A stretch of DNA of 64,000 nt, taken from the NCBI GenBank assembly GCA_026392465.1, contig JAPLCA010000023.1:1-64000 (forward strand), written 5' to 3'. The stretch is from Propionibacteriales bacterium (GTDB lineage: Bacteria; Actinomycetota; Actinomycetes; Propionibacteriales; Nocardioidaceae). A program made the translations under genes and the position numbers. This document shows, piece by piece, positions 35,883 through 45,321 of this stretch. Under the pieces are notes generated by a model. It saw only the letters and a program-made list of their open reading frames with translations. It did not search any database and was not told the DNA's origin. The number at the start of each line of letters is the position of its first letter. Position 1 is the stretch's first letter.

Positions 35883-36683
35883 CTAGACCGTGAGGACCGC
35901 CAGCGACGCCCCCACGTGGACCGCGGGGCCGACGAGGGCCACCGACACCGCGGCGGGGAAGGCCCACGTCTGCGGGCCGGGCAGCGCTCCGATGCTCCAG
36001 GCCCGTCCCAGCACCTGTCCCAGGACGGCGCACCCGGCCGCGGCGCCGCCGACCGCGAGGCCCAGCACCCACGTGCCGGTGCCGTCGACCGTCGCGGAGA
36101 CGAGCACGCCGGTGAGCGCACCCGCCGTCACCGCGGCCGACCCGAGCAGCACCCTGTCGCCCGGCAGCGCCCACACGAGGAGCGCCACGGAGAGCGCGGC
36201 GGCGGCCATCGCGACGACGTCGATCGAGGCCGACTCCCCCGACGCGGCCACCCACCCGGCCGCACACGTGGCGACGACGCCGACGAGCACGGTCGCGGCT
36301 ACGGCCCGCACGAGGTCCTCGCGCCCGTCACGTCGCAGCATCTGCCCGACCAGCCCGGCGAAGACGACCACCGCGGACCCGAGCATGACCCCGGAGAACA
36401 CGCCGGCGGAGATCAGCGCGTCCTCGGTGGCCACCGTCCCGTCGGTCCCACGCAGCAGCTGCGGGTCCCACGCGACCGCCGTGGCGACGGCGCCGCCCGC
36501 CACCACCGGCACGAAGGTCGTCAGCCGCGGCCGCTCCCCCGCACCGTGGGCCGGGGCGGTGGCGACGAGCACCTGCACGACGAGGACGCCGACGGCGACG
36601 AGCCACAGCTCACCTGTCGCGACCGCGAGGGCGAGCAGCCCCGCCAACGCGGCGGAGAGCAGGGACGGGACGAGTCGAGGCAC
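35883..36683 (-). CDS. Hypothetical polytopic membrane protein
   Basis: 266 residues with about eight hydrophobic segments rich in Ala, Val and Gly, few charged residues, and short loops such as AWDPQLLRGTDGTVATEDAL and QMLRRDGREDLVR. No motif or family recognised. Actinobacterial genomes carry similar conserved membrane proteins near glnR and moaD-like genes. It lies 53 bp upstream of the thioredoxin gene on the same strand, so both may be co-transcribed. Confidence 0.75.
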   Translation of the reverse strand: MPRLVPSLLSAALAGLLALAVATGELWLVAVGVLVVQVLVATAPAHGAGERPRLTTFVPVVAGGAVATAVAWDPQLLRGTDGTVATEDALISAGVFSGVMLGSAVVVFAGLVGQMLRRDGREDLVRAVAATVLVGVVATCAAGWVAASGESASIDVVAMAAAALSVALLVWALPGDRVLLGSAAVTAGALTGVLVSATVDGTGTWVLGLAVGGAAAGCAVLGQVLGRAWSIGALPGPQTWAFPAAVSVALVGPAVHVGASLAVLTV

Positions 36684-36737
36684 CCTCGCATGATGCCAGG
36701 TGGCGGGTGCGGCCCGCCCCGGTCAGAGCCCACCCGC

Positions 36738-36992
36738 TCAGCCGCCGGCGAAGGGCGGCAGGAACTCCACGAGCGCCCCGTCGTCGAGGCCCACCTCGGT
36801 GCGGTCACGACGCCCGACGGGCACCTCCCCCACGAGGACGGAGCACATGTCGAGCACGGCACGCAGCCGCGCGTCGCCGTCGTGGCGGCGCACCGCCTCG
36901 TCGACGGCCTCGGCGAGGGTGCTCGCCGCCAGCTGCTCGCTCTCGACCCCGGCGGCGGACCGCGCCGCCGCCCAGTAGCGCACCGTCACCAC
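36738..36992 (-). CDS. MoaD/ThiS-family sulfur carrier protein
   Basis: 84 residues from GTG 36992, chosen because the ubiquitin-like fold starts at VTVRYWAAARSAAG. A longer frame begins at GTG 37085 with unrelated N-terminal sequence. It ends in GG (FLPPFAGG), the C-terminal diglycine that is adenylated and thiocarboxylated in MoaD/ThiS. Possibly supplies sulfur for molybdopterin synthesis or another pathway. No moaE is nearby. Confidence 0.82.
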   Translation of the reverse strand: MVTVRYWAAARSAAGVESEQLAASTLAEAVDEAVRRHDGDARLRAVLDMCSVLVGEVPVGRRDRTEVGLDDGALVEFLPPFAGG

Positions 36993-37103
36993 AGGTGTCG
37001 ACGTCCCGTCCGCCCCCCGGCCACCTGCCGGTGTGACGTCGTTCTCTTTCGCGACACCTCGTGGTGATTCGTCCGACACATGCACTAGTCTGGGCCATGC
37101 AAC

Positions 37104-37130
37104 GAGGCCACGGTGATTTCACCTGGCCTC
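37104..37130 (+). promoter_or_regulatory. Hairpin in the glnR 5' leader
   Basis: Stem GAGGCCA/TGGCCTC plus GGTGA/TCACC with one bulged C and a TT loop, followed by TTGT. It lies about 5 nt after the start point predicted from a TAGTCT -10 element (37086-37091) and 59 nt before the glnR start. Could be an attenuator or an RNA stability element. Confidence 0.45.
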
Positions 37131-37188
37131 TTGTCATAAGTGCGAGCCGCGGGCACGGCGCCCGGGGCGGACCGACGGAGGGACCGCA

Positions 37189-37929
37189 GTGTCACACCTC
37201 TTGCTCCTGACCAAGAGCACCCAGTCCTCGGTGGAGGTGCTGCCCGCCCTCGCGCTGCTGCCCCACCACGTCAAGATCCTCCCGGCGGAGGCCAGCGCGC
37301 TCATCGACGCACCGCCCTCCGACGCCGTCCTCGTCGACGGCCGTCACGACCTCGCGCAGGTCCGCAGCCTGACCCGCGTCATCCGCAGCACGGGGATCGA
37401 GTGCCCGCTGGTGCTGATCCTCACCGAGGGCGGACTCGCCGTCGCCGCCTCCGACTGGGGCATGGACGACGTCATCCTGACGACCGCCGGCCCGGCGGAG
37501 CTCGAGGCCCGGCTCCGGCTGGCCATCGGCCGCGTGGCAGCCGGTCAGGGCGGCGAGGACGACTCCCACGTCATCGCCTCCAGCGGTCTCGTCGTCGACG
37601 AGGCGACGTACACGGCCAAGCTGGAGAACCGCACGCTCGACCTCACGTTCAAGGAGTTCGAGCTCCTGAAGTTCCTCGCCCAGCACCCGGGCCGGGTCTT
37701 CACCCGCCAGCAGCTGCTGCAGGAGGTGTGGGGCTACGACTACTTCGGCGGCACCCGCACGGTCGACGTCCACGTACGACGGCTCCGCGCCAAGCTGGGC
37801 ACCGAGCACGAGACGCTGATCGGCACCGTGCGCAACGTCGGCTACCGCTTCGTCGCGACGACGGCGGAGGCCGACGAGCCCGCCGCACGCCGCAGCACGT
37901 CGGTGCCCGGGCCGGGCGCCCGCGCCTAG
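37189..37929 (+). CDS. glnR: GlnR nitrogen regulator (OmpR-type, orphan)
   Basis: 246 residues from GTG with GGAGGGA 9-15 bp upstream. The whole chain aligns with Streptomyces GlnR, from [20 protein letters not shown] through [17 protein letters not shown] and [20 protein letters not shown] to the winged helix [17 protein letters not shown] (about 188-204). GlnR activates or represses glnA, amtB and nitrate genes in actinobacteria. It lacks a partner kinase and its receiver works without normal phosphorylation. The gene is followed 10 bp on by the carboxyltransferase gene and then mshD, the latter also adjacent in mycobacteria (Rv0818-Rv0819). Confidence 0.94.
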   Translation: MSHLLLLTKSTQSSVEVLPALALLPHHVKILPAEASALIDAPPSDAVLVDGRHDLAQVRSLTRVIRSTGIECPLVLILTEGGLAVAASDWGMDDVILTTAGPAELEARLRLAIGRVAAGQGGEDDSHVIASSGLVVDEATYTAKLENRTLDLTFKEFELLKFLAQHPGRVFTRQQLLQEVWGYDYFGGTRTVDVHVRRLRAKLGTEHETLIGTVRNVGYRFVATTAEADEPAARRSTSVPGPGARA

Positions 37930-37939
37930 CGGACGCCGG

Positions 37940-39406
37940 ATGGACCGCATCAGCGCGCTGGACCTGGTCGCGCTGGTCCTCGACGAGGGCAGCTACGAGT
38001 CCTGGGACGAGCCGATCGACGTCTCCGCGTACCCGCCGGACTACCGCGCGGCCGTCGAGAAGGCCGCGCAGCGCTCCGGCTGCGACGAGTCGATCATCAC
38101 CGGACGGGGACTCGTCCGGGGCCGTCCCGTCGCGTTCGTGCTGAACGAGTTCGGCTTCCTCGCGGGCTCGATCGGCCGCGCCGCCGCACAGCGCATCGTC
38201 GCGGCCGTGCGGCGTGCCACCGCGGAGGGCCTGCCGCTGCTCGCCTCGACCGCGTCGGGCGGCACGCGCATGCAAGAGGGCACCCCCGCGTTCGTCCACA
38301 TGGTCGACATCTCCCGCGCGATCATGGACCACCGTGCCGCGGGGCTGCCGTACCTCGTGCACCTGCGGCACCCGACCACGGGCGGCGTGTTCGCGTCGTG
38401 GGGCTCGCTCGGCCACATCACGGTGGCCGAGCCCGGCGCGCTCGTCGGGTTCCTCGGTCCGAAGGTCTACGAGCTGCTGGAGGGGCGACCGTTCCCACCC
38501 GGGGTGCAGGTGAGCGAGAACCTCGCCCGGCGCGGGATCGTCGACTCCGTCGTGCTGCACGAGGAGCTCCCGTCGGTCGTCGACCGAGCACTCGGGCTGC
38601 TGCTCGACCCCGTCGCCGACGGTTCCCGCACCCGCCGGCCCGGCGTGGAGCCGGGTGCGCCGCGGCGTCACGGCACGTGGGAGTCGATCGAGATCACCCG
38701 CGCCGAGCCGCGCGTGGGCGTGCGCGACGTGCTGCGCCACGGCAGCGATGCCACGGTGCGACTGCAGGGCACCGAGGAGGGCGAGCGCGACACGGCGATG
38801 CTGGTGGCGTTCGCGCGGCTCGACGGCGTGCCCTGCGTGGTGGTCGGCCAGGACCGCACGACGCAGACCCCCGCCAACCCGATGGGACCGGCGGCGCTGC
38901 GCGAGGCGCGGCGCGGCATGCGGCTGGCAGCCGAGCTGGGTCTCCCGCTGGTGTCCCTGATCGACACCCCGGGCGCGGAGCTGTCGGCGAGCGCCGAGGA
39001 GGGGGCGATCGCCGGCGAGATCGCCCGCTGCATCGCCGTCATGTCGACGCTGGAGGTCCCGTCGGTCTCCGTGCTCCTCGGCCAGGGCTCCGGCGGCGGT
39101 GCGCTCGCCCTGCTGCCCGCCGACGTCGTGGTGGCCACCGAGAACGCCTGGCTCTCGCCGCTCCCGCCCGAGGGTGCGAGCGCGATCGTGCACGGCGACG
39201 TCGACCACGCACCGCAGATGGCGCAGCAGCAGCGGGTCTCGGCCCTCGACCTGCAGGAGACCGGCACGGTGCACCACGTCGTGCCCGAGCCGGAGGACGA
39301 CTCGCCCGAGGCGCTGGCACGCGCGGTCGCCGCGGAGGTCGGGCACCGGCTGCGCGAGCTGCTCGACGCCCGCGGCGCGAGCGGCCTCCCGTCCACCCAC
39401 GCCTAG
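37940..39406 (+). CDS. Acyl-CoA carboxyltransferase, fused beta and alpha domains (AccD3-like)
   Basis: 488 residues. The N-terminal half (about 1-230) is the beta carboxyltransferase domain (ALLAST-like LLASTASGGTRMQEGTPAF, about 97-115) without the zinc ribbon of E. coli AccD. The C-terminal half (about 245-488) is the alpha domain (PMGPAALREARRGMRLA, LIDTPGAELSASAEEG, LLGQGSGGGALAL). Length and fusion match mycobacterial AccD3 (495 residues). Transfers carboxyl from biotin to an acyl-CoA, but the substrate is unknown. No biotin-carboxylase gene is in the window. Confidence 0.9.
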   Translation: MDRISALDLVALVLDEGSYESWDEPIDVSAYPPDYRAAVEKAAQRSGCDESIITGRGLVRGRPVAFVLNEFGFLAGSIGRAAAQRIVAAVRRATAEGLPLLASTASGGTRMQEGTPAFVHMVDISRAIMDHRAAGLPYLVHLRHPTTGGVFASWGSLGHITVAEPGALVGFLGPKVYELLEGRPFPPGVQVSENLARRGIVDSVVLHEELPSVVDRALGLLLDPVADGSRTRRPGVEPGAPRRHGTWESIEITRAEPRVGVRDVLRHGSDATVRLQGTEEGERDTAMLVAFARLDGVPCVVVGQDRTTQTPANPMGPAALREARRGMRLAAELGLPLVSLIDTPGAELSASAEEGAIAGEIARCIAVMSTLEVPSVSVLLGQGSGGGALALLPADVVVATENAWLSPLPPEGASAIVHGDVDHAPQMAQQQRVSALDLQETGTVHHVVPEPEDDSPEALARAVAAEVGHRLRELLDARGASGLPSTHA

Positions 39407-39416
39407 GCTGGGAGGG

Positions 39417-40463
39417 GTGAAGACCTCTCGCGACCGTCGGTACGGCGGCATGGTGCTGATCTGGACCGCCATCGGCGCCCTGTTCACGCTCGTCAACGGC
39501 AACCCCGTCTGGATCGGCGCGTTCCTGGCGATCGGCGTGGCGCTGGCCGAGTCCCAGCGCGGCGAGGCCGAGCCCGCGACGCCGCCGTCGGCCGCCCCCG
39601 ACGCCGGACAGGCGCCGCCGGCCGACGACCACGGTCTGATCGCCCTGAACCACGCCGTCCACGCGGCCGACGGCGTGGAGCCGTTCAACGAGGCCACCCG
39701 CCTCGCGATCGCGGCCGGCGCCCGGTTGCGCGTGGCACGCGTCGTCGACGGTGGCGTCGCGGCCGCGGTGGCCCCCGACGACGCGCCCGTGGAGCTCGCG
39801 GTGCACCCCGACCACCGACGCCAGGGTCGCGGTCGCGCCCTCGTGAGCGAGCTGCTCGACGCGGGCGAGCGTCGGTTCTGGGCGCACGGCGACCTGCCCG
39901 GCGCGCAGGCGCTCGCGTCGTCCCTCGCCCTCGAGCCGGTCCGCACGCTGCTCGTGCTGCGCCGCGAGGGCGGCGAGCCGGTCGTCGAGCGGGTCCCCGA
40001 CGGCGTCCGCATCCGCACGTTCCGCCCCGACGACGCCGACGCCGTCGTCCGCGTCAACGGTCGCGCCTTCGCCGACCACCCGGAGCAGGGCGCGATGGAC
40101 CGCGCCGACTTCGACCGACGCGCCGCCAGCGACTGGTTCGACCCCGAGGGACTCTTCGTGGCCGAGGACGAGCAGGGCCAGGTCATCGGCTTCCACTGGA
40201 CGAAGGTCGAGGCGCCGGCCTGGGGCGAGCCTCCCGTCGGCGAGGTGTACGTGGTCGGCGTCGACCCCGACCACCACGGCGGCGGGCTCGGCACGGCGCT
40301 GACCGCCCGCGGACTGCGACACCTCGCCGAGTCGGGCGTGGACGTCGTCGACCTCTACGTCGAGGGCGACAACGCCCCCGCGCTCGCGGTCTACCGCAGG
40401 CTCGGCTTCGTCGAGCGGGCGCGCGACGTGCTCTACGCCCGCTCCTCCGAGCCGGCTAGCTGA
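39417..40463 (+). CDS. mshD: Mycothiol synthase with an N-terminal membrane extension
   Basis: 348 residues from GTG. Residues about 70-348 are tandem GNAT domains matching MshD, which acetylates Cys-GlcN-Ins to mycothiol: VELAVHPDHRRQGRGRALVS (first CoA loop, about 125-144), FWAHGDLPGAQALA, NGRAFADHPEQGAM, WFDPEGLFVAEDEQ and GEVYVVGVDPDHHGGGLGTA (second loop, about 277-296). Before this come about 70 residues with one or two hydrophobic spans (MVLIWTAIGALFTLVNGNPV, WIGAFLAIGVAL) and a Pro/Ala linker, absent from mycobacterial MshD. No ATG or GTG exists at the usual domain start, so the extension is probably translated. TAGGCT at 39404-39409 lies 7 nt before the GTG, consistent with its own leaderless promoter. 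Confidence 0.88.
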   Translation: MKTSRDRRYGGMVLIWTAIGALFTLVNGNPVWIGAFLAIGVALAESQRGEAEPATPPSAAPDAGQAPPADDHGLIALNHAVHAADGVEPFNEATRLAIAAGARLRVARVVDGGVAAAVAPDDAPVELAVHPDHRRQGRGRALVSELLDAGERRFWAHGDLPGAQALASSLALEPVRTLLVLRREGGEPVVERVPDGVRIRTFRPDDADAVVRVNGRAFADHPEQGAMDRADFDRRAASDWFDPEGLFVAEDEQGQVIGFHWTKVEAPAWGEPPVGEVYVVGVDPDHHGGGLGTALTARGLRHLAESGVDVVDLYVEGDNAPALAVYRRLGFVERARDVLYARSSEPAS

Positions 40464-41502
40464 GCCCGCGCTGCAGTGCCGCCGCAGCACGACGCATGGC
40501 GCGCGGAGCGGAGCGGCCGATGCCGACCATGTTCGCGAAGCCGTGGATGAGACCGCTCTCCTCCACGTGCTCCACCCGCACGCCCGCCGCGCGCAGGTGC
40601 TCCGCGTACGCCGTCCCCTCGTCGCGCAGCGGGTCGAAGCCGGCGGTCACGAGGTAGGCGGGTGCCACGCCGTGCACGTCCTGGCGCAGCGGCGAGAGCC
40701 GGTCGTCGGCGCGGTCCTCGTCGCCCGCGAGGTAGTTCTCCTCGCACAGGTCCATGAACGCCTTGGTGAGCAGGAAGCCCTCGCCGAGGCGCGTGCGGCT
40801 GGGTCGCTCCTCGACGAAGTCGGTGGCCGGGTACACGAGCAGCTGGAACGCGGGCGCGACGACCTCCTCGGAGCGGGCCGCGTGCTGCGCGACGAGCGCT
40901 GAGAGGTTGCCACCGGCGCTGTCGCCGCCGATGGCGATCGCACCGGGCTCGATGCCCAGGCCGGGGGCGTGCTCGGTGACCCAGCGCCAGGCCGCCCACA
41001 CGTCGTCGAACCCGGCGGGGAACTGCGCCTCGGGCGCCAGGCGGTAGTCGACCGAGACGACCCGCACCTGGGCCTCCTCCGCGAGGAAGGAGCAGACGGC
41101 GTCGTAGGCATCGAGGTCGCCGTAGACCCAGCCGCCGCCGTGCAGGTAGACGAGCGCCGGGGAGCGTCCGCTGAGCCCGCGCGGCGTGTAGAAGCGCAGG
41201 CCGACCGGACCGTCCGGGCCGTCGATCGTCCGGTCCGTCACCGCGCCGACGGGCTGACGTCCGCCGAGCATCCGGAACGCCTCGGTGTAGACCCGTCGAC
41301 CGCGCGTGATCGAGAGCGTCTCCACCGCCGCCCCGTTGAGTCCCATCACCCGCAGCAGCAGCTGCATCTCGGGGTCGAGCGTGCGCCCGTCGACCTCGAC
41401 CGGACGGCCGGCGAGGCGCCGGACGACCGGGGTCGGGAGCGAGAAGAGGGCCTGGGCACCCTTGGCCTGCACCAGCGCCAGCAGGTCCGACGTCGTCACC
41501 AT
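40456..41502 (-). CDS. Alpha/beta hydrolase, HSL-type esterase/lipase
   Basis: 348 residues. Hormone-sensitive-lipase family: oxyanion motif YLHGGGWVYGD (about 117-127), nucleophile GGDSAGGN (Ser about 193), Asp in TAGFDPLRDEG (about 291) and His in GLIHGFANM (about 323). Cytoplasmic esterase on short-chain esters; substrate unknown. The C-terminal 8 bp overlap the end of convergent mshD. Confidence 0.9.
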   Translation of the reverse strand: MVTTSDLLALVQAKGAQALFSLPTPVVRRLAGRPVEVDGRTLDPEMQLLLRVMGLNGAAVETLSITRGRRVYTEAFRMLGGRQPVGAVTDRTIDGPDGPVGLRFYTPRGLSGRSPALVYLHGGGWVYGDLDAYDAVCSFLAEEAQVRVVSVDYRLAPEAQFPAGFDDVWAAWRWVTEHAPGLGIEPGAIAIGGDSAGGNLSALVAQHAARSEEVVAPAFQLLVYPATDFVEERPSRTRLGEGFLLTKAFMDLCEENYLAGDEDRADDRLSPLRQDVHGVAPAYLVTAGFDPLRDEGTAYAEHLRAAGVRVEHVEESGLIHGFANMVGIGRSAPRAMRRAAAALQRGLS

Positions 41503-41668
41503 GCGCGCAACATAGCGCGCCGTCGCGCCCGGCGGAGCGCTTCGCCGCACGACCCCGCAGCTTCGGGCCTCGCGCGCCTCGACGGGCCGCGGACCGTGCC
41601 GTCGGGACCCGCCGACGCACGCCACCGACCGCCGGCACCGCGCCCACGGACGGACGCGCACCCGCGCC

Positions 41669-41686
41669 GTTCAGGCGACGTTCACG
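41669..41686 (+). promoter_or_regulatory. PHO box upstream of ppk
   Basis: Direct repeats GTTCAGG-CGAC-GTTCACG with the 11-bp period typical of actinobacterial PhoP sites, in the -35 zone before CACAAT (41695-41700). Confidence 0.7.
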
Positions 41687-41707
41687 TCGTCTTGCCACAA
41701 TGTGCGC

Positions 41708-43849
41708 GTGGACACCACCGATCTGGACCTGCCTGCGGTCGAGAACCCCTCGTCGCCCGACGAGTTCGACGTCGACCCGCCGTACGAGCCCGTCGACGAC
41801 GCACTGCCGGCCGACCGGTTCCTCGACCGGGAGCTGTCGTGGATCGCGTTCAACGCCCGCGTGCTCGAGCTCGCCCAGGACCCGAGCCTGCCGCTGCTCG
41901 AGCGGGTGCGGTTCCTGTCGATCTTCGGCAGCAACCTCGACGAGTTCTTCATGGTCCGCATCGCCGGTCTCAAGCGTCGCATCGCGGCGGGCGTGGCGGT
42001 GCCCTCGGCGAGCGGCTTCCACCCCAAGGACGTGCTGGCCAACAGCCTCGAGGCGAGCCACCGGCTGATGGTCGAGCAGGCGCGGACCTTCGTCGACGAC
42101 GTCGTGCCCGCCCTCGCCGACGCCGGCATCCACCTCGTCCGGTGGGACGACCTCGACGGGCAGGAGCGCGAGGAGGTCGCGGCCACCTACCGCGAGCGGG
42201 TCTTCCCCGTGCTCACGCCGCTGGCCGTCGACCCGGCCCACCCCTTCCCGTACATCTCCGGCCTGTCGCTGAACCTGGCCCTCGTGCTGCGCAACCCTGA
42301 GACGGGCAAGCAGCACTTCGCGCGCGTCAAGGTGCCGCCCATCATCGACCGGTGGATGGTCACGAGCGCCGGCCGCCACGTGCCGCTCGAGGACGTCATC
42401 GCCGCGCACCTCGACCTGCTGTTCCCCGGGATGGAGATCATCGCGCACCACGTGTTCCGCGTGACCCGCAACGAGGACCTCGAGGTCGAGGAGGACGACG
42501 CGGAGAACCTCCTCAAGGCGCTCGAGAAGGAGCTGCTGCGCCGTCGCTTCGGTCCGCCGGTGCGCCTGGAGGTCGAGGAGTCGATCGACGAGGAGGTGCT
42601 CGACCTGCTCGTCACCGAGCTGGGCATCCGCCACGGCGAGGTGTTCCGCCTGCAGGGTCCACTCGACCTGCGCAGCCTCGGCGAGATCGCCGACCTCGAC
42701 CGCCCTGAGCTGAAGTTCGACCCGTTCGTGCCCGGCACCCACGAGCACCTGGCCGAGGTCGAGACCGCCAGCCCGGCCGACCTGTTCGGCACGCTGCGCC
42801 GGCGCGACGTCCTCGTGCACCACCCGTACGACTCGTTCGCGACGAGCGTGCAGCGCTTCATCGAGCAGGCCGCCGCCGACCCGCACGTGCTCGCGATCAA
42901 GCAGACCCTGTACCGCACCTCGGGCGACTCGCCCATCATCGACTCGCTCGTCGACGCAGCCCGCGCCGGCAAGCAGGTGCTCGTGCTGGTCGAGATCAAG
43001 GCCCGCTTCGACGAGCAGGCCAACATCCGCTGGGCCCGCAAGCTGGAGCGCGCCGGCTGCCACGTCGTGTACGGGCTCGTCGGGCTGAAGACGCACTGCA
43101 AGCTGGCGCTGGTCGTCCGCGCGGAGCCCGACGGGCTGCGCCGCTACGCCCACCTCGGCACCGGCAACTACAACCCCAAGACGGCCCGCCTGTACGAGGA
43201 CTTCGGGCTCCTCACGAGCGACCCGGACATCACGAACGACCTGCTCGAGCTGTTCAACTCGCTGTCCGGGTTCGCGCAGCAGGGTGACTATCGCAGCCTC
43301 ATGGTGGCACCGTCGGGCCTGCGCGAGGGGCTTCTCGAGCGCATCCGCCAGGAGATCGCCCACCACCGGGCCGGTCGGCCGGCAGGCATCGCGTTCAAGG
43401 TCAACTCGCTCGTCGACGAGGCCGTCATCGACGGCCTGTACGAGGCGTCGCGCGCGGGCGTGCCCGTGCGCCTGGTCATCCGCGGCATCTGCACGCTCCG
43501 ACCCGGCGTGCCCGGGCTGAGCGAGACCATCGAGGTCCGCAGCATCCTCGGTCGCTTCCTCGAGCACAGCCGCGTGTACTGGTTCAGCGGCGGAGGCGAG
43601 CCGGAGGCCTGGATCGGCTCGGCCGACCTGATGCACCGCAACCTCGACCGCCGCGTCGAGGTGCTGGTGCGGGTGCCGAGCGAGCAGCACACGCAGGTGC
43701 TCGGCGACCTTCTGGAACGCATGGCCCAGGACGAGACCAGCTCCTGGCACCTCGGCCCCGACGGCACCTGGACGCGCCACCCCACGGGCCGCGACGTCCA
43801 GTCCGAGCTCATCGCCCGCGCGAAGAAGCGCCGCAGCCGCCTGTCCTGA
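41708..43849 (+). CDS. ppk: Polyphosphate kinase 1
   Basis: 713 residues from GTG 41708, which lies 7 nt after a -10 CACAAT and so may be leaderless; GTG 41702 is the alternative. Reversibly makes polyphosphate from ATP. Seen: the N-terminal [36 protein letters not shown], then the phospholipase-D-like catalytic half with [11 protein letters not shown] (about 462-472; its His is the phospho-acceptor in the family) and [19 protein letters not shown] (about 484-502), plus NRNLDRR-like [12 protein letters not shown] near the end. A PHO box upstream places it under phosphate control with pstSCAB. MutT1 follows as in mycobacteria. Confidence 0.95.
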   Translation: MDTTDLDLPAVENPSSPDEFDVDPPYEPVDDALPADRFLDRELSWIAFNARVLELAQDPSLPLLERVRFLSIFGSNLDEFFMVRIAGLKRRIAAGVAVPSASGFHPKDVLANSLEASHRLMVEQARTFVDDVVPALADAGIHLVRWDDLDGQEREEVAATYRERVFPVLTPLAVDPAHPFPYISGLSLNLALVLRNPETGKQHFARVKVPPIIDRWMVTSAGRHVPLEDVIAAHLDLLFPGMEIIAHHVFRVTRNEDLEVEEDDAENLLKALEKELLRRRFGPPVRLEVEESIDEEVLDLLVTELGIRHGEVFRLQGPLDLRSLGEIADLDRPELKFDPFVPGTHEHLAEVETASPADLFGTLRRRDVLVHHPYDSFATSVQRFIEQAAADPHVLAIKQTLYRTSGDSPIIDSLVDAARAGKQVLVLVEIKARFDEQANIRWARKLERAGCHVVYGLVGLKTHCKLALVVRAEPDGLRRYAHLGTGNYNPKTARLYEDFGLLTSDPDITNDLLELFNSLSGFAQQGDYRSLMVAPSGLREGLLERIRQEIAHHRAGRPAGIAFKVNSLVDEAVIDGLYEASRAGVPVRLVIRGICTLRPGVPGLSETIEVRSILGRFLEHSRVYWFSGGGEPEAWIGSADLMHRNLDRRVEVLVRVPSEQHTQVLGDLLERMAQDETSSWHLGPDGTWTRHPTGRDVQSELIARAKKRRSRLS

Positions 43850-43888
43850 CCCCGCCGCACCGCCATCCCGGCATCGACCAGCTTCCCG

Positions 43889-44042
43889 CTGGTCGAGTAG
43901 CGGGCACGCGCGAGGAACGAGCGCCGTGCCGCGTATCGAGACCACCCGGCAACGGATCAGTGCGGGCCAACCCCCAGCGAACGCCCAGAATGGTCTCGAT
44001 ACACCTCCCCTCGCTAGCGCTCGTGGAGGCACTCGACCAGCG
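43889..44042. repeat. Interspersed palindromic repeat, unit 1
   Basis: Ends CTGGTCGAGTAG (43889-43900) and CACTCGACCAGCG (44030-44042) are inverted. The 70-bp core (43933-44002) has GTATCGAGACCA and TGGTCTCGATAC as inverted arms. Such GGTCGAGT / TATCGAGACC repeats recur between genes in many actinomycete genomes. Fills the gap after ppk. Confidence 0.8.
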
Positions 44043-44050
44043 AAACGTTT

Positions 44051-44213
44051 CGCTGGTCGAGTAGTAGCGACGGCGAGCGCCAGCGAGCTCGTCGCTACGT
44101 ATCGAGACCACCCGGCAACGGATCAGCGTGGGCCAACCCCCGGCGAACGCCCAGAGTGGTCTCGATACGTCGCCGCCGGCTCCTCCGTCGCGGCGTCGCC
44201 CACTCGACCAGCG
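44051..44213. repeat. Interspersed palindromic repeat, unit 2
   Basis: A second tandem copy of the preceding unit. The 70-bp core at 44099-44168 differs from core 1 at only a few bases, while the side arms differ. The two units meet at the palindrome CGAAACGTTTCG (44041-44052). Confidence 0.8.
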
Positions 44214-44231
44214 AAACGCGTCCGGCGGGCC

Positions 44232-45257
44232 TCAGCAGGCGGCGAAGAGCAGTGCGCCGGTGCCGAGCATGAGGACGGTGCCGTCGGCGGAGCGGTCGAA
44301 CGACAGGCTCACGGTGGCCTGGTCGACGGCGACCCTCGGGTCGCGCAGCTCGTCCTCGACCTGGCCGGAGCGTCCGACGAACGGACCGGTGGCCAGTCGC
44401 TCGCGCACGGGCGCCTGGCGACGGGCGCGGGCGACGTCGTCGAAGGTCATCGAGAAGGTCGCGGTCTGCGCGCTCGGCCCGGAGCCGCCCCGGTCGGTGA
44501 GCGACCGGCCGCTGTAGACGTAGCCCGCGAGCCGGCCGGCGCGCGCCTGGGCGGCCTCTGCCTCGTCCGCCGACTCGGCGGGCACGGCCGCGTCCTCGCA
44601 GCCGAGCGCACCGGCCTGCAGCAGCACCGTGTCGGCGTCCGCCAGCGGTCCGGCGGTGTCGACCGCCCGTCGCACCGACGTCAGCGCCGGGGCGCGCCCG
44701 GTCGCGGCACGCACGACCTCCTCGACCGCGGCGGAGTCCGACCCCGCGACGAGCAGCCCGGCGCGCCGCAGGAGCCGGACATCGGCCAGCTGGTCGCCCA
44801 GCCCGGTCGAACCCAACACCTCGGCCGACGCCGTCCAGCGCCCGCCGCCCGCGTCGTCGAACCCGGCGCGCCGGAACCCTGCCTCGAGCCGTCCCCACGA
44901 CAGGCCCGGACCCGGCGCGACGACCAGCACGCCGGCCGCCGTCGGGTCCTGCACGTACGCCTCCCAGGCCACGTCGTCGGTCGACCAGCCGAGCGCGCCC
45001 GGGACGGCGTCGCCGAGGTCGTCCAGCACCGACCGGGTGGTCAGGTCGCGTGCGCCGGGGTCGTCGGACCCGACGTCGCGCACACGCTGCCAGTCCGTGA
45101 GGCCGAGCACGGTCGTGCCCGCGGGCGCCGCGGCGAGCGCGGCGGCCAGCGGGCTGCGCACCTCGGCCCGAGCGGTACCGGAGACCCACCAGCCGGCGGC
45201 GATCGCGACGGCCAGGACCACGACCGCGACCAGCGGGTCGCGTGCTCGTCGCAGCAC
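44232..45257 (-). CDS. Hypothetical exported or membrane-anchored protein
   Basis: 341 residues from GTG 45257, with GAGGAGG 6 nt upstream. A basic N-terminus and one membrane segment (about 7-30) are followed by about 310 extracytoplasmic residues with beta/alpha character (TVLGLTDWQRVRDVG, SYDD-like WSTDDVAWEAYVQDPTAAGV, SLSFDRSADGTVLMLGTGAL). The pattern of TVLGLTDWxxxR and a VAPGPG segment resembles conserved actinobacterial proteins near mutT1/ppk, but I cannot name a function. Two cysteines, one at the C-terminus. Confidence 0.78.
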   Translation of the reverse strand: MLRRARDPLVAVVVLAVAIAAGWWVSGTARAEVRSPLAAALAAAPAGTTVLGLTDWQRVRDVGSDDPGARDLTTRSVLDDLGDAVPGALGWSTDDVAWEAYVQDPTAAGVLVVAPGPGLSWGRLEAGFRRAGFDDAGGGRWTASAEVLGSTGLGDQLADVRLLRRAGLLVAGSDSAAVEEVVRAATGRAPALTSVRRAVDTAGPLADADTVLLQAGALGCEDAAVPAESADEAEAAQARAGRLAGYVYSGRSLTDRGGSGPSAQTATFSMTFDDVARARRQAPVRERLATGPFVGRSGQVEDELRDPRVAVDQATVSLSFDRSADGTVLMLGTGALLFAAC

Positions 45258-45321
45258 CGCACACCTCCTCGCGCATCGGCCCGTCACCGTCCGGACACCT
45301 AGGACGTGAACAATACGAGGC

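Noticed and set aside
43889..44213. Possible insertion sequence
   Set aside because: No transposase frame; the palindromic units match the interspersed repeat type instead.
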